Positions 34,161 to 46,313 of a stretch of DNA of 64,000 nt are shown here, piece by piece. The stretch is from Microthyrium microscopicum (Eukaryota > Ascomycota > Dothideomycetes > Microthyriales > Microthyriaceae): the NCBI GenBank assembly GCA_010405405.1, contig MU004235.1, positions 758,538 to 822,537 of the forward strand, written 5' to 3'. The position numbers and the translations under genes were made by a program. The notes beneath the pieces were generated by a model that saw only the letters and a list, made by a program, of their open reading frames with translations, was not told where the DNA came from and ran no database searches. Each line of letters begins with the position of its first letter. The stretch's first letter is position 1.

Positions 34161-34830
34161 TCTTCTAGGAAGTCACGAGCAAGAGTCCGCAGCCTCTAGA
34201 TCTTGATTCTTTATAGACAAATCTAAGACAAGCCCTGGTTTTGGAGTTGGATGGAGTGACTCTCGTTTCTTCATCACTTCATAGGCCTTTACATCTTGAC
34301 ACAGAGCACGATCCAATCTTTGGAAGACGACAGGAGCCACGCCACAGTCAGGTAAGCAATCTCTGTTTCAAGACATACAAGGACAAGAGGGACGCCGCTC
34401 ATGAGGATGATTACATGCTAGCGATAAGGCAATTGGAAGACAAATGAATTGCGCGGCCCGTCAGCTTCTTTGGCACCCACTCGCTACTCTGTATCATTGA
34501 CTACTTTGTTTCCCATTGAGTACATAGAAGAGCCCCTGAAATATGGAATACGATGGGCATTGGAGAGCACAATCTCCATAGGATGTGGTGATAGATATCG
34601 CCCTCGGTTGGAGCGTGCCATTTATTTTGTCAGCCAGTTGATCAGAATCAGGCTTGGTGCTTTGACTCAAGTGCAGACATATATTACAGCAGAGTAGTCG
34701 AAACTGTCAATGTTATTAACTTTCATTGCCATGCTCATGATAGGTTGTATCAAATTGTCGTGCGACAAGGTGGTAGAGGAAGGTTATTAACGTGTTATGT
34801 TCTTATGCTTAGGAAGTTACACTACTAGTA
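34161..34830. other. intergenic, no gene seen
   Basis: About 670 bp. Two short plus-strand frames (34241-34447, 34449-34697) lack domains or intron signals and were not called. Confidence 0.4.
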
Positions 34831-36299
34831 CTAGTAGTTCGGCTCATCATTGTAATAAGAAGTGCCTAGTCCGGTTAGCGACGACTTTGACGCTCTGTAT
34901 ATGACTTACCATGCTCGACCTCTTCTCCATCGCTGTGGATCAACCAGTCAAATTTCATGCTGATATATTGCATAAGATGACTCGCCATCTTGATCTGGCC
35001 AATATCTGTTGGATGCCAATTCGGACCCTAGGCGAGTCAGCATGAACCATTTTACTAACATTCATACGCTCACAATATTGTTATACCGCATGATTCCTGT
35101 GGTATTGAAGTAGTGAATCCAGCCCTGCTCCTTGTACTTGTCGTAAACAGCCAGAATTTCGTCCTTAAAAGGGCCATTCTGCGTCCAGTGATCTCCATTC
35201 TCGTAGAATCCATTCGACAAGCTCATCAATATCACCTGTGTTTTTGGCCAAATTGCATGGATCTTTCCCACAAACTCTGTATAGCTCTTCTGAAACTCGG
35301 CCTTGGTGATGTTGAACTTCTCATTATTGTCGTTCGTGCCTAGGTTCACCAGCACTATGTCTGCTGCTGGCTTGCTTGCAAAGTCCCACATCTCATATTT
35401 CTCGCCATATAGTTGATGTGCGCGCCACGCCGGATCTTGTGTTCGGAACCACTGGAACTCCATCCCGTGGTGCTGCCCCCAGCATTCGATGTCGCGCAGA
35501 CAGGTACCGGGATATGCGGATATACTGAACTCGGTTTGGCCGAGACCAGCGCCGAGTGACCATGCCCAGCTAGATAGGCCCTCATAGCGATTATATTGGC
35601 CAGCTGTTAATGAGTCGCCAATGATTTCAAGGCGGCGCGGATAGTCAGGAATGTGCACGAGAGAGCCATCGCTGGCGACGTGGACGCCGGCAATCTGTAC
35701 ACCATAGCTCCAGTTGGTGACGCGCAGCTCAAAGGTCTTTTGGGGATTAGAAGTCTTGTTGAAGCCTGGAGAGGCGCGGGTGACAAATTGGTGAGTTGAG
35801 GAAGCAGAGATGTTGCTGAATTGCCAATCTTCAAAGTTGAGGCGATAGGCGACGAGGACTCTGTTGGTTGTTTCCTTGCCAAATGTGACTGCAACCTTAT
35901 GCACGATCAGCTCGTTGTAAACGCTTCACACGAGGATTGGATACCTACTTTATCCCCAGTGAAGCCGAATTTCAAACCTGGTGCTCTATTAATCTTGCTT
36001 TAGTATTTTCATGTCGTTTCGATAAGCCCGAATCACACTTACGACCAGACTAATGATGGTTAGTTCAAAGCAGACCATGCGAGAGGTAAGGTCTTACAAG
36101 AAATATGTTGGGAATCCCATCTCCCTTTGTACGAAAGCTCGGTCGCATTTGGTGGGAATGACTTCCATCCAGTTTCAGACGCTGTCACCGTCGGTATGGA
36201 AGTGTCTGGATATGTTTCTATCTTGCTTTTCCCATTCTCAACAATCCCACACGATACACCAGAAACGAGCAGAAATGAGAGTGCTGTTGAAACCCACAT
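34831..36299 (-). CDS. secreted SGNH-fold carbohydrate esterase, CE2-like
   Basis: Predicted secreted deacetylase/acyl esterase acting on plant or fungal polysaccharide. Exons 36098-36299, 36043-36049 (7 nt), 35949-35985, 35074-35895, 34910-35027, 34831-34865; 406 aa, phases close. The start is the ATG at 36299 (MWVSTALSFLLVSGVSC, a signal peptide); the frame upstream of it has no ATG. The N-terminal half is a jelly-roll-like region (FWSAPGLKFGFTGDKVAVTFG). The catalytic half has block I GDSLTAGQ (~174, Ser), block III NLGTNDN (~265) and block V NWHPTDIGQ (His ~361). This jelly-roll plus SGNH order is that of CE2 esterases. The 7-nt exon (TCTGGTC) is needed to give SFWSAPG. Confidence 0.85.
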
Positions 36300-36722
36300 C
36301 ACGAATTTTACTTCCAGTGTAAATTCCAAATTTCACATCATTTTGATCGTGAGTAGTAGAAAGGCTAGGATTTATGTGGTTTGTTCTCCCAGGTTTTTCC
36401 GCAACAGGGTCCAGGTGTATATTTTTTTAGATTTGAAATATATTGCTCCGTTCTAGAAGCTATATCAGCGTTTCTATAAGGGTTTATAATTCGTGGACAC
36501 TTACAGCTTTGTTCTTTAACCAAAGACTTTTGATTCTACCAATCCTGGTGTAACCTCCATCTGTCATGATATCAACAATGCAGCAGATGATGGAATGAAG
36601 TTAACATACGTTCACAAGCTCTAAAGAATAGGATGAAATGTTTAGATATGATACAGTCTTGAATACATTCATTAGTAGTACATTAAATGCGAGCCGCTGT
36701 AATGTGATGGTATGTTCGGCTT
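36300..36722. other. esterase promoter and Derlin 3' flank
   Basis: About 420 bp, AT-rich. No gene is seen. Confidence 0.4.
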
Positions 36723-37901
36723 TCAATATTCACCGCCAAGTCTACGACCCGGGCCTCGACCGCTATTCCAACCACTTGTGTTTGCTGTTGGAGGTTCTTG
36801 ACTCGATGGACGGATGAATTGACCATAACTACGGGCCTCTGCGGTACCACCACGCGGCCGGAACCAATTCTGCACAAATGAAGGTGTTGGCACTAAATTA
36901 CGGCCTCCTCCAAAAGTTGGCCAAATGCGAGTAAGGAAGTCATACAAATGTGCAGAAACGAGTCCAGTAAGCTCAATAAACGCACTGGAGTAACCGCCTG
37001 ACACAGCTGAAATGGCCAGGAGAGCATATGGGAGGTATTTGGCGGGAAATGTAAGGATAAACATTGTGACATTCGAATCGGGATTGTCCTGGCTGAATGT
37101 GTAGGCGAGGCCAACCACGAGTGCTTTCATAAGAGCCGCACCTCCTAGAAGGTATCCTCCAGAGAACTAGTTCAAGTCGTTAGCATCAAGCTTTTCCCAT
37201 GAGAAGAAATGAATAGATGGTAGAATGTAGGGAGCCAACACCACCGTATCAGAATAGATGTCTGTACGATTTTCTCAATTAGCATTCCCACCAATCTCAC
37301 ACTCCTACGGCGCCTTGGATTGAGTTTGCGAATGACGGCCACCGCAGGAATGCAAGGATTAATCTCCCTCAGTTTTAGGAACCAACAAGTCTATTTGGGA
37401 AGACGGTGCGGGCAGATATAAGAGGTTCGAAAGTCATGTTTGACGTATCACGAAGCAAGGTGCAAGGGAGTCAAGTGCTTACCGTGATCATGCCCATAAG
37501 GAAGGCCATGTAGACAAAATACGAGCCATGCTCGCGGAATCGAGGAGAATGGAGCTCCAGTGTACTGGAATATGTGTATACTAGGAAATGTTAGGGTCAG
37601 TCGACTGTGACACGGGCCAAAACGTACAGAAATATGCATCCAAAATGATTCCCAGCCCACTTCCAGTTATGCAAAATGCCGACAGAACTCGCCATATTTC
37701 AGGAATCTTCGGGGGCATTTGAAAGACATAATCGGCGTAAAATACCCAGGGCTGGGCGCTGATCATATGAGAATGAATGAGGACGGAAAGAACAACAGTA
37801 GCAACGACAAGGACCCTGACTGATATTAGTTTGCAGCCTGGAGATGGAGCGCTGGATGGTATTTACCGTGTTACAGGAGGCCATGACTGAACGACTTCCA
37901 T
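36723..37901 (-). CDS. Derlin/Der1-family ER membrane protein
   Basis: Rhomboid-pseudoprotease-type multi-pass protein of ER-associated degradation. Exons 37867-37901, 37628-37815, 37483-37580, 36723-37166; 254 aa. Starts MEVVQSWPPVTR (the PPVTR start of Derlins), with WVFYADYVFQMPPKIPEIWR, YTYSSTLELHSPRF, FSGGYLLGGAALMKALVVG, TFSQDNPDSNVTMF and the hallmark HLYDFLTRIWPTFGGGRN. The C-terminal tail is Gly/Arg-rich (SGWNSGRGPGRRLGGEY). The third intron is about 316 nt, long for this window; direct joining keeps the family spacing, so no exon appears to be missing. It is divergent from KAE1. Confidence 0.88.
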
Positions 37902-38283
37902 CGTAGCTGTGGAGATTTGGGGTTTGCTTTGTGAATGGTGATATCGAGTCGCTATTGAACAACCATCACGGTTTCAAGGAATGACGAAGGAGATGAATGA
38001 TGGAGTTGGCAGAGACACGCCCACCCCAAGTGCTCTGGGGAAGAAGACAGCTGGAGGTTGATGGATCCCACGAAAGCTGTTCTTTTTTTGAGGCGAAGCT
38101 TTGGCTGACCAACCACCAGCTGTCTCCCCTGATTGGCTGGTTGTGCCCCACTAAAACACACGGGCCATCCGTTGAGTTGATCTTCAATTGAGCTCACGAG
38201 CTTCAACTTTTGGATCGGAATCAGAAGGTCATACATGAATTATATCACCATTCACGATATATGTTAGATATCACCCTACTATA
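37902..38283. promoter_or_regulatory. divergent Derlin/KAE1 promoter region
   Basis: 382 bp between the two ATGs. It includes a GATTGGCTGGTTG stretch (a CCAAT-box complement near 38130-38142). No gene is seen. Confidence 0.4.
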
Positions 38284-39378
38284 ATGATTGCTCTGGGACT
38301 CGAAGGCTCCGCCAACAAACTCGGCATCGGCATCATTTCCCATCCCTCTCCCACCGCTGAACCACACGTCCTCGCCAACCTACGACACACCTACAACTCG
38401 CCCCCAGGCACCGGCTTCCTACCCAAAGACACCGCACTCCACCATCGCGCCTACTTTGTCCGCCTAGTCAAGCGCGCCCTCTACCAAGCCCACCTTACCC
38501 CGGCTGATGTCGATGTCATTTGCTATACACGCGGGCCTGGCATGGGCGCCTGCCTTACCAGCGTTGCCATCGCCGCCCGCACACTGGCGGCGCTATGGGA
38601 CAAGCCGATGGTGGGTGTAAACCATTGCGTAGGCCACATTGAGATGGGACGCGCAATCACCGGCGCACAGAATCCAGTGGTGCTGTATGTCTCGGGCGGG
38701 AATACTCAAGTGATTGCATACGCAAAGCATCGGTATCGCATATTCGGCGAGGCACTAGATATCGCAGTGGGCAATTGTATTGACCGCGTGGCGCGTGCAT
38801 TGCGCATCCCCAATGATCCGGCGCCGGGATACAATGTCGAGATGATGGCGCGCAAGGCAGTCAAGAGAAGAGGGAAAGAGGGCGAGCTGGTGGAGTTACC
38901 TTATGCAGTTAAAGGGATGGATTGTTCATTCTCTGGTATACTGTCGGCAGTGGAGGCTTTGGTGGGACAGCTGGCGACTGGAGAGGATGATGAGAGAAAG
39001 GATCGATTGAAGTTCTCGGACGGTGTTTTAGTGACACCAGATGATATCTGCCATTCGTTGCAGGAGACGATTTATGCTATGCTGGTGGAAATTACGGAAC
39101 GAGCTATGGCGCATGTTGGCGCGACTGAAGTTCTTGTTGTTGGTGGTGTTGGATGTAATGAGAGGTTACAAGAGATGATGGGTATGATGGCTGTGGATCG
39201 AGGCGGAACCGTCTTCGCGACAGATGAGCGATTTTGCATTGATAACGGCATCATGATTGCCCATGCTGGACTAGTGGCTTATGAAACTGGGGTTCAAGTG
39301 AGTATTGAAGAAAGTGATTGTACACAGAGATTCCGTACAGACGAGGTTCACATTGGCTGGAGAGATAAGGACGGCTGA
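38284..39378 (+). CDS. KAE1: KEOPS complex tRNA t6A synthase subunit Kae1
   Basis: ASKHA-fold catalytic subunit of KEOPS, transferring threonylcarbamoyl to A37 of ANN-decoding tRNAs in the cytosol/nucleus. Single exon, 364 aa. Motifs: [27 protein letters not shown], metal site [61 protein letters not shown] and [14 protein letters not shown]. No mitochondrial presequence, which fits Kae1 rather than Qri7. Codon use in the first third is C-rich, stronger than in its neighbours. Confidence 0.97.
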   Translation: MIALGLEGSANKLGIGIISHPSPTAEPHVLANLRHTYNSPPGTGFLPKDTALHHRAYFVRLVKRALYQAHLTPADVDVICYTRGPGMGACLTSVAIAARTLAALWDKPMVGVNHCVGHIEMGRAITGAQNPVVLYVSGGNTQVIAYAKHRYRIFGEALDIAVGNCIDRVARALRIPNDPAPGYNVEMMARKAVKRRGKEGELVELPYAVKGMDCSFSGILSAVEALVGQLATGEDDERKDRLKFSDGVLVTPDDICHSLQETIYAMLVEITERAMAHVGATEVLVVGGVGCNERLQEMMGMMAVDRGGTVFATDERFCIDNGIMIAHAGLVAYETGVQVSIEESDCTQRFRTDEVHIGWRDKDG

Positions 39379-39406
39379 GGGATGACTGAGCTGGTGTCTT
39401 CCTTCA

Positions 39407-41222
39407 TTACTCATCTTGACTTGCACCAGCTGAAATATCAGATTTCACCTCCTTCCCATCAGCGTCATAGTCTCTGCTGCGAATATGTACACGTATATCT
39501 GTTTTGGGCAGAGCAAGGCCGGGCGCATAGTTTGACTCTGGTACCTTAAGTCCCTCAGGGTCGACAGGCTCAACAGTGTACAGCTTGAAGAAGGTTACCA
39601 GAAAGCTGGTGTACACAGTCGTAAGATATGAAGCAAGCGCAGGCATGTGAAAGTCGCCCACTAAATATTGAGTTAGTATTTCTCAGTTCCAGGCTCGGCG
39701 GGATTGAACTTACACTGTTCAATAGCAGCTTTCACCGCGTGTTCAATTACTTCTTCAGAAGTGCCACCATGTGCTGATTTGCCAGCCAGCCAAGGCGCAA
39801 CAACAATAGTGTCTCCTGGTCGCAGATGCCATCGCTGTTTGTTACTCGATAGTTGATCCATCGTGTCTCCCTTTTCTTTAGGTTCTGAGGAGATTGTGAT
39901 ATCGTCCTTGACATCAAATTCAGTCCATCCCCGTTCATACAGATCTATCGTCTCGGTAAACAAACCGTTGAGAGATTCAGCAGCGGGCAATTTGGATGAG
40001 ATTTCCACAGTAGCTGGAGGCTTGAATGCTCCAATGCCAGGTTCCTGATGTGCAGATACCAGGGTTTGCACTACTTCCTCCAGGCCTTTTGAGAACTTCC
40101 CATGTAATTTCGTGCTTGGCGTGATGATTTGTAGAATGGCCCATCCTACAATGGTATGTGGGATGATACTCATGGCCAGAAGATAAAGCATGACTGCAGC
40201 CTGCATACTCTCTGGGGCAGCACGCATACCGGGCGTTTGGAGTATGGCAATAAATGGCGAGTCGGTAGTTGGTACTTCATCGTACTCCGTCATTGTTCGT
40301 TGCTGTTCCTCTGTAGCGTAAACTGCGTCCAAGAAGGGGCCAATATGGGTACTGAGTGTCCGCAAGACAGCCGTAGATCGTGGCGAGATCAATCGCGACT
40401 TATGTAGGAGCTTGTCCAATTCTGATGGCAAGGTCAAAATAAGTGGAACGAGCTCGGGCGTCTGTTCAAATAGGCCCGAGGAGAGGAGTTGCGAAGTGGT
40501 GAAATATGTGAGAAAGGTCTGAACGATTGCCATAAGCCCCGTCTCGGTAGTTTCCATGTCTTCCAAGAGCCATGTCCCACTCACACGCTCCCATTGATGC
40601 TGATCGATAGGACTGGTTGAAAAGGATATCATATCTGGCATCTGCCTCTCGAGTGACTTGATGGCGTCTGTTTCCAGCTTCTTACCAAATTCCTGGTCGA
40701 TGCTTTGAATGTTGTCTCGAAACTCAGGCCACATGTCCATAAACTTGGTAGAGTATCGTAAAGGCATTCCAAACCCACTTTGTAGGAGTCGTAACGTAGG
40801 CTCCGCCTTATCCAGTTTTGATGCGTTATCAGATGAAAGCACATCTTTACTTAGTGTGGATCCGTAGATATAGATCTTCGTTCGAGATCCCTGTTTGACA
40901 GAAAACAAGCCTTGTGGGTATTCATCCCTAGATGCAATGTTAGTGATGCAATTGAAAGCGGACGCTGCAATCACTTTTTCTGGCTAAGAAATCTCTCCGA
41001 ACCGAGCCAGAATGAAGGCAGGCTGCCGAACAATGGGACCCAATATGGAACCTGCGGTGGCCTCTGTCCTTTTTCGGATGCTTCCTTTTCGGCGTACGCT
41101 TGAAATGCGGTGATGATTCGAGTCGATAACACAAACGCTGTGATGAATGCTGCAAGAATTGCAGTTGTTACGTTAATACTGCTTAGCCATGCTGGAAGCT
41201 CTATCGAAGTCGTCTCAGGCAT
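39407..41222 (-). CDS. membrane-anchored cytochrome P450-like protein lacking the heme-binding motif
   Basis: Exons 40975-41222, 39714-40927, 39407-39660; 571 aa, phases close. The start is the ATG at 41222, because the frame above it has no ATG. Residues about 15-45 form an N-terminal membrane anchor (TTAILAAFITAFVLSTRII). P450-like features: the proline hinge and beta-1 start (PPQVPYWVPLFGSLPSFWLG, DEYPQGLFSVK), a helical core, and RPGDTIVVAPWLA in the place of the usual PxGD strand. The K-helix position reads ETIDLYER instead of ExLR, and no FxxGxxxCxG cysteine motif occurs anywhere before the C-terminal strand (ALPKTDIRVHIRSRDYD). The exon 2/3 joint is a 53-nt intron with no room for another exon. 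It is either a heme-less relative or a decayed P450 with an open frame. It most resembles CYP7/CYP8-like fungal proteins. Confidence 0.65.
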
Positions 41223-41669
41223 AACTGATGTGGCAGCAAGAAAGCTGGATATCAAGGAAGATGGTGGACAACAGCGCTTTTAGGTTGGAGAAGGACTCGA
41301 TAGTCGCATAAAGTTGCTCTACATCAATCAGGACGTGGTCTATATTTAGAACAGGCTACGTCGTCAGAAAATGGTATCAACTGCTCTAAATTCATCAAAA
41401 CATGTGTCAAAGGAGTGGATAAGAGGCCCTGATCAGACTCTTGGGCTGCAGAATGAGTATTTGGGATAAAGAGATGAGAAAGGAGTGGAGAGAGGTTGAT
41501 TTGGGTGTCGTGGTGAAGCTCGACCTTGTTTGGAACAAGACCCTGCACAAAATCTCCTTCAAATGTTGAGCCTCATCTCGTGCTCTCACTCCTTTTGACT
41601 CATCCATTTCCATCCACCATTTGCGAAAGTGCCCTTATTTCGGGTCGGACCGTCCATTATTCTCTTGCA
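41223..41669. promoter_or_regulatory. divergent promoter of the P450-like gene and HAM1
   Basis: 447 bp between start codons. No recognised site and no gene. Confidence 0.4.
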
Positions 41670-42437
41670 ATGGCTCCTAAAAAGCTTATGTTCGTCACTG
41701 GAAACGTCAACAAGCTGGCGGAAGTCCGCGAAATACTTGGAGATGTGATTGAGGTAGAAAATCGCAACGTCGATCTTGACGAACTTCAGGGGACTATAGA
41801 ACAAATTACAAAAGACAAGTGCAAACGGGCGGCAGAAATAGTACGTCTTGATCTTTGCTTGTGGGTTCTTGGCCAATCTAATCATACATACTCTACGCCA
41901 GCTTAAAGGACCGGTGCTTGTAGAGGATACTTGTCTAGCTTTCAAAGCCATGGGCGAACTCCCAGGACCATACATGTCAGTTAAACCCGATTAACATTTC
42001 TTCCATTCATTAACTTAGACTCAGTAAATGGTTTCTCAAAGAATTGGGTCCTGATAATCTTCACAAGATGCTTGCTGGCTTTGATGACAAGTCCGCCGAA
42101 GCTATATGCACATTTGGCTACTCAGAAGGACCTGGACATGAGCCCATAATATTCCAAGGACGAACAGAGGCGAGAAATGGAAGACTTTTGACAGAATAAA
42201 ATGGTCTAACTGACATTGCAGGGCAAGCTTGTCCCCGCTCGTGGCCCTCCAACATTTGGTGAGAAGCTTTGAATGTCTATCTACCGGGCACTAATTCATT
42301 TTCTAGGTTGGGATCCTGCATTTGAGGTTAACGGTACTACCTATGCTGAGATGGACAAGGAAGAGAAAAATAAGATTTCTCATCGGTCAAGAGCGCTCGC
42401 GAAGTTGTCAAATTGGCTTGAAGAGCATACAGCCTGA
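41670..42437 (+). CDS. HAM1: inosine/xanthosine triphosphate pyrophosphatase (ITPase, HAM1)
   Basis: Removes non-canonical purine nucleotides (ITP, dITP, XTP) from the pool. Exons 41670-41840, 41902-41975, 42025-42169, 42222-42258, 42307-42437; 185 aa. Motifs: [83 protein letters not shown] and FGWDPAFE, with [14 protein letters not shown] at the end. Intron 3 (42170-42221) begins GC rather than GT (GAG|GCGAGA) and has a CTAAC branch point and CAG end; this GC-AG splice is needed to join RTE to GKLVPARG. Confidence 0.95.
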
Positions 42438-44255
42438 CTTACCTGACAGCCCCATCATCAACATTGGACTCCACAGTATCGAATCAATGGTTCTACACTT
42501 GAAGTCACGAAGTTCATGTCAGACACATGAACAGAATGACTAATGGGAGCTTGACTGACGTATCAAGGTGTCAGATAGCAAGTGGTTTTCAAGACTGAGA
42601 CCCCTGATGCCGAATCGAATGGACACCTTGAAAGATTTGCAATATTTCCCTTCGTGTTGCTAGCACGAGAGACGAAAGATTACCGGTATCTCAGGGGTAA
42701 ATCAACGAGCCATTGTGGGCCGCTCTCATCAACTACGATATCTGCCATAGCACTGCTTAAGATAAGAACACTCCGGTTCCCTGGGAAGCGCATCATATCA
42801 TCGCGAGCTATCGAATGCGTCGGAATCTGAGATTTCAATTCTTCAGATGTCATGGCAAACATGGTAGTCGATAAGCATGTCGTCAAACGGGTTGAAATAT
42901 CTTTCGCGCCAGAGAGATGTACTTGTGTTTCTAGGTTGCGGCACCTCTTATCTCACGCCTCTATTCCTACAGTCACAGCGTCTTCCCTGCTGGTAAGCGG
43001 CTTGTTTGAGCTTGATAGGCCTCTGTATTGCGCTATACCGCTTTACACCAGTCTACTCTACATACAACTTACCCGATCCGACAAACAACCGCCTCACACT
43101 AATAGACGCAACATCATGTCTCCTCGCAGCATTTAATCGGCTCTTTCAACTCTGCTATAGCATTTGAGAATACCTCCGTTCTCAAAAAAGTCAACATAGC
43201 TCGGGTTCTGCATCAAACCACCTGACAACAACTCCCCCGTACATCGGACGCAGATCGCCAAATTTCCAACGGCTAACACTTCCCAATCTGCGTTGGCCAC
43301 CAAAGTCAACCACTGGTACTACTGTTCGCCATCGAAAATATCAGCATGTAACTTCAAGTTTACCGTCAGGGAATCCATGGTAGTACCTGTGGACCATTAC
43401 CTATCCTAGTACTTACGCCAGCTTTAAGCTTAACTTGCTCCTATTGCCGAATAATTCCCTAAGCTTGTGTTCCTCAAGCATGCTTAGCTCCATATTCATG
43501 GAGCACTCGTGTTTTTGCCAGTCGAGTTCCGTCAAAGGCCGTTCACGGTTCAAGGCGATTCAGTCCCGAAACATGTCTTCCTTACTAGCTACGGAAACAA
43601 GTTCCGTTTTTAGGTTTGAGTGATATCACGTTAAACTCTCCATGGCATCGTCCCCGCATGGTGGGATCGCCTCTGAGGTAGAATCAACCTGTTGCTGATT
43701 GGACCCTACTCTGGTCACAAGTATCTCCACTTAAGACTGCTAACATTGGGCTTCCAATTGCAAAGCTACCAAATATCCTTCACTGGTTGGAAGCACCATG
43801 CGATGGAAATGCTACTTAATAGTAACCTCCTGATCTCCTCGATCGATTATCCTTCCCACCACAAGCAACAAACTTCTCTTTGACCGGCTATTTTGGGTTT
43901 TTTTGATGCTTGCCGCCTCTGTTCGTTCATCATCAAGTACTTTTAGCACAAGTATCTGCATTTTCGGTCCTGTCTGCCCTCTTACCAGCACGCCCATAAT
44001 TCTTAGTGCTATCCCGCGTCTTCTCCCAACTCAATCATTGTTGCATATGCTCTTAACCAACCATCCGTTGCACACGTCCGCTTAATCTGCATTGCAAAAA
44101 TTTTCATAGCAGGTTCGTGGCAAGCTGCATATTCGCCTGCATAGGGTTGGATGTTATAGTGCGCGTGTCATATCCTGCATTGAGGTACTTCTGAGTGGCA
44201 TCAACTCAACACCATTCTCTGTTGTATCTCTCGGAATCCGAATTGACCCGCGAAC
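42438..44255. other. long intergenic region, no gene seen
   Basis: About 1.8 kb between HAM1 and the dehydratase. Open frames are short. Two stretches (about 42580-43140 and 43430-43880) have somewhat longer frames but no domains. It could contain decayed sequence that I cannot identify. Confidence 0.4.
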
Positions 44256-46313
44256 ATGAGTCCAGCTGCATTCGAAGATGGTCCTTCCAAACCGCTCTAC
44301 GCTAACCACAAAACCCTCCCTGAAGGAGCTTTGAATGAAGATGGCAAGCCAGCCTTGAATCGATATTCATCAGCCATTACGAGAGGTCATGATTACCCTG
44401 GAGCACAGGTACGTACCTTCATTGAGCCACTCACAATTCGTTCCAATAGTAATGATTATCAAAGGCTATGCTATACGCTGCAGGAGTACCTGACAAACAT
44501 TCCATGAAAAATGCACCTCATGTTGGAATTGCATCTGTCTGGTGGGAGGGAAATCCGTGCAAGTAAGAATTATATTGGGCCAAGATGAAGAGATTTTATA
44601 TCAACTAACATATCTATAGCATGCATTGTATGTTTAATTCCCACTCGAGTACTACTGCTTATATTTGCATTGCTAGTTTGATATTTGCTACTTTTTCATT
44701 GACAACTCCTAGTACTCGACTTGGCCAAAATCACAAAGGATGCTGTCAAGAAAAAGGGAATGCTAGGATGGCAATACAACACTGTTGGTGTGTCCGATGC
44801 AATCACAATGGGAAACGAGGGTAACCACAAATCGAACACAGTTTTGGATCTATACTTACACTCGTCAGGAATGCGTTATTCTCTCCAGACTCGAGAAATC
44901 ATTGCCGATAGTATTGAGACTGTCACTTGTGCCCAGGGCCACGATGCTTGCATTGCACTACCAGGCTGCGACAAGAATATGCCTGGAGCGATTATGGCAT
45001 TTGCAAGACATAATCGGCCATCTATCATGATATATGGCGGCACAATAAAACCGGGTTACAGCAAAACCTTACGCAAACCAATCAACATCAGCACATGCTA
45101 CGAGGCACATGGCGCATGGGTTTACAACACTCTCAGTAGTTCTCATGATCCTTCTGTGACGAAAGATGATATCATTGAAGACATCGAAAAGAACGCATGC
45201 CCCGGACCTGGTGCCTGTGGAGGTATGTATACTGCAAACACCATGTCAATTGCTATTGAAGCCATGGGGTTCTCACTGCCCGGTTCTTCAAGTACGCCAG
45301 CCGTCGAGCCCGCCAAAGCTCGAGAGTGCGCAAAGGCTGCAGACTATATTCAAATATGCATGGAAAAGAACATCAGACCTCGCGACCTTCTTACCAAGCG
45401 AAGTTTCCACAATGCTATGGTCATGATGATGGCCCTGGGCGGCTCCACCAACGGTGTTCTCCACCTACTCGCCATGGCCGGCACTGCAGAAGTAGACTTG
45501 ACGTTGGACGACTTCCAGCGGGTCAGCGATAAGATCCCGTTCATTGCAGACCTAGCTCCCTCGGGCAAGTACTACATTGCCGATCTGTACGACATTGGTG
45601 GCACGCCCTCCGTGATGAAACTGTTGGTTGCCGCTGGCCTACTCGACGGTGACATTCCAACCGTCACTGGCAAAACACTCGCCGAAAACATCGCCTCTTA
45701 CCCCTCTCTACCACAAGACCAGACTATCATTCGCCCCCTTAATAACCCCATCAAGGCCACAGGTCATATTGAGATCTTACGCGGTAATCTCGCGCCAGGT
45801 GGTGCAGTCGCCAAAATCACTGGCAAAGAGGGCATGCGATTCACAGGCAAGGCTCTTGTCTTCAATAAGGAAGCTGAATTGGATGCTGCACTCAATCGCG
45901 GTGCCATTCCATATGGCGAGCAGCTCGTGCTAGTTGTGCGCTACGAAGGGCCCAAAGGCGGACCCGGCATGCCGGAACAGCTCAAGGCGAGTGCAGCACT
46001 AATGGGTGCAAAGCTGAACAACGTAGCGCTGATCACAGACGGGCGTTACAGCGGGGCGAGCCATGGATTCATTGTTGGACATATCGTGCCTGAGGCGGCG
46101 ACTGGTGGGCCAATAGCGCTGGTGCAGAACGGAGATACCATAACCATTGATGCCGAAAAGAATGAGATTAGTGTCAATGTCTCTGATGAGGACATGGAGC
46201 TTCGCCGGGCACAGTGGAAGCCGCCTAAGCCAGTGGTTACAAGAGGAACTTTGGCTAAATATGCAGCGTTGGTTGGCGACGCGAGCCATGGAGCGATGAC
46301 GGATTTGTTTTGA
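44256..46313 (+). CDS. dihydroxy-acid dehydratase-like protein (IlvD/Edd family), no evident presequence
   Basis: Fe-S dehydratase of the IlvD/Edd family; the family enzyme makes 2-keto acids for valine/isoleucine. Exons 44256-44408, 44465-44562, 44621-44628 (8 nt), 44713-44820, 44869-46313; 603 aa. Cluster ligands are present: GNPCNMHL (across two introns), ALPGCDKNMPGAI and CPGPGACGGMYTANTM. Also SIMIYGGTIKPG, GGSTNGVLHLLAMA, GRYSGASHGFIVGH and the C-terminal SHGAMTDLF. The N-terminus (MSPAAFEDGPSKPLYANHKT) is acidic and lacks the Arg-rich mitochondrial presequence of Ilv3. It may be a cytosolic paralogue or act on another sugar or hydroxy acid. The 8-nt exon CATGCATT is needed for CNMHL. 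Confidence 0.9.

Noticed and set aside
34241-34697. two consecutive plus-strand frames of 68 and 82 codons
   Set aside because: No shared domain and no intron that would join them convincingly.
42438-44255. hidden gene in the 1.8-kb gap before the dehydratase
   Set aside because: Frames are short, and no splice-joined model gives a recognisable protein.
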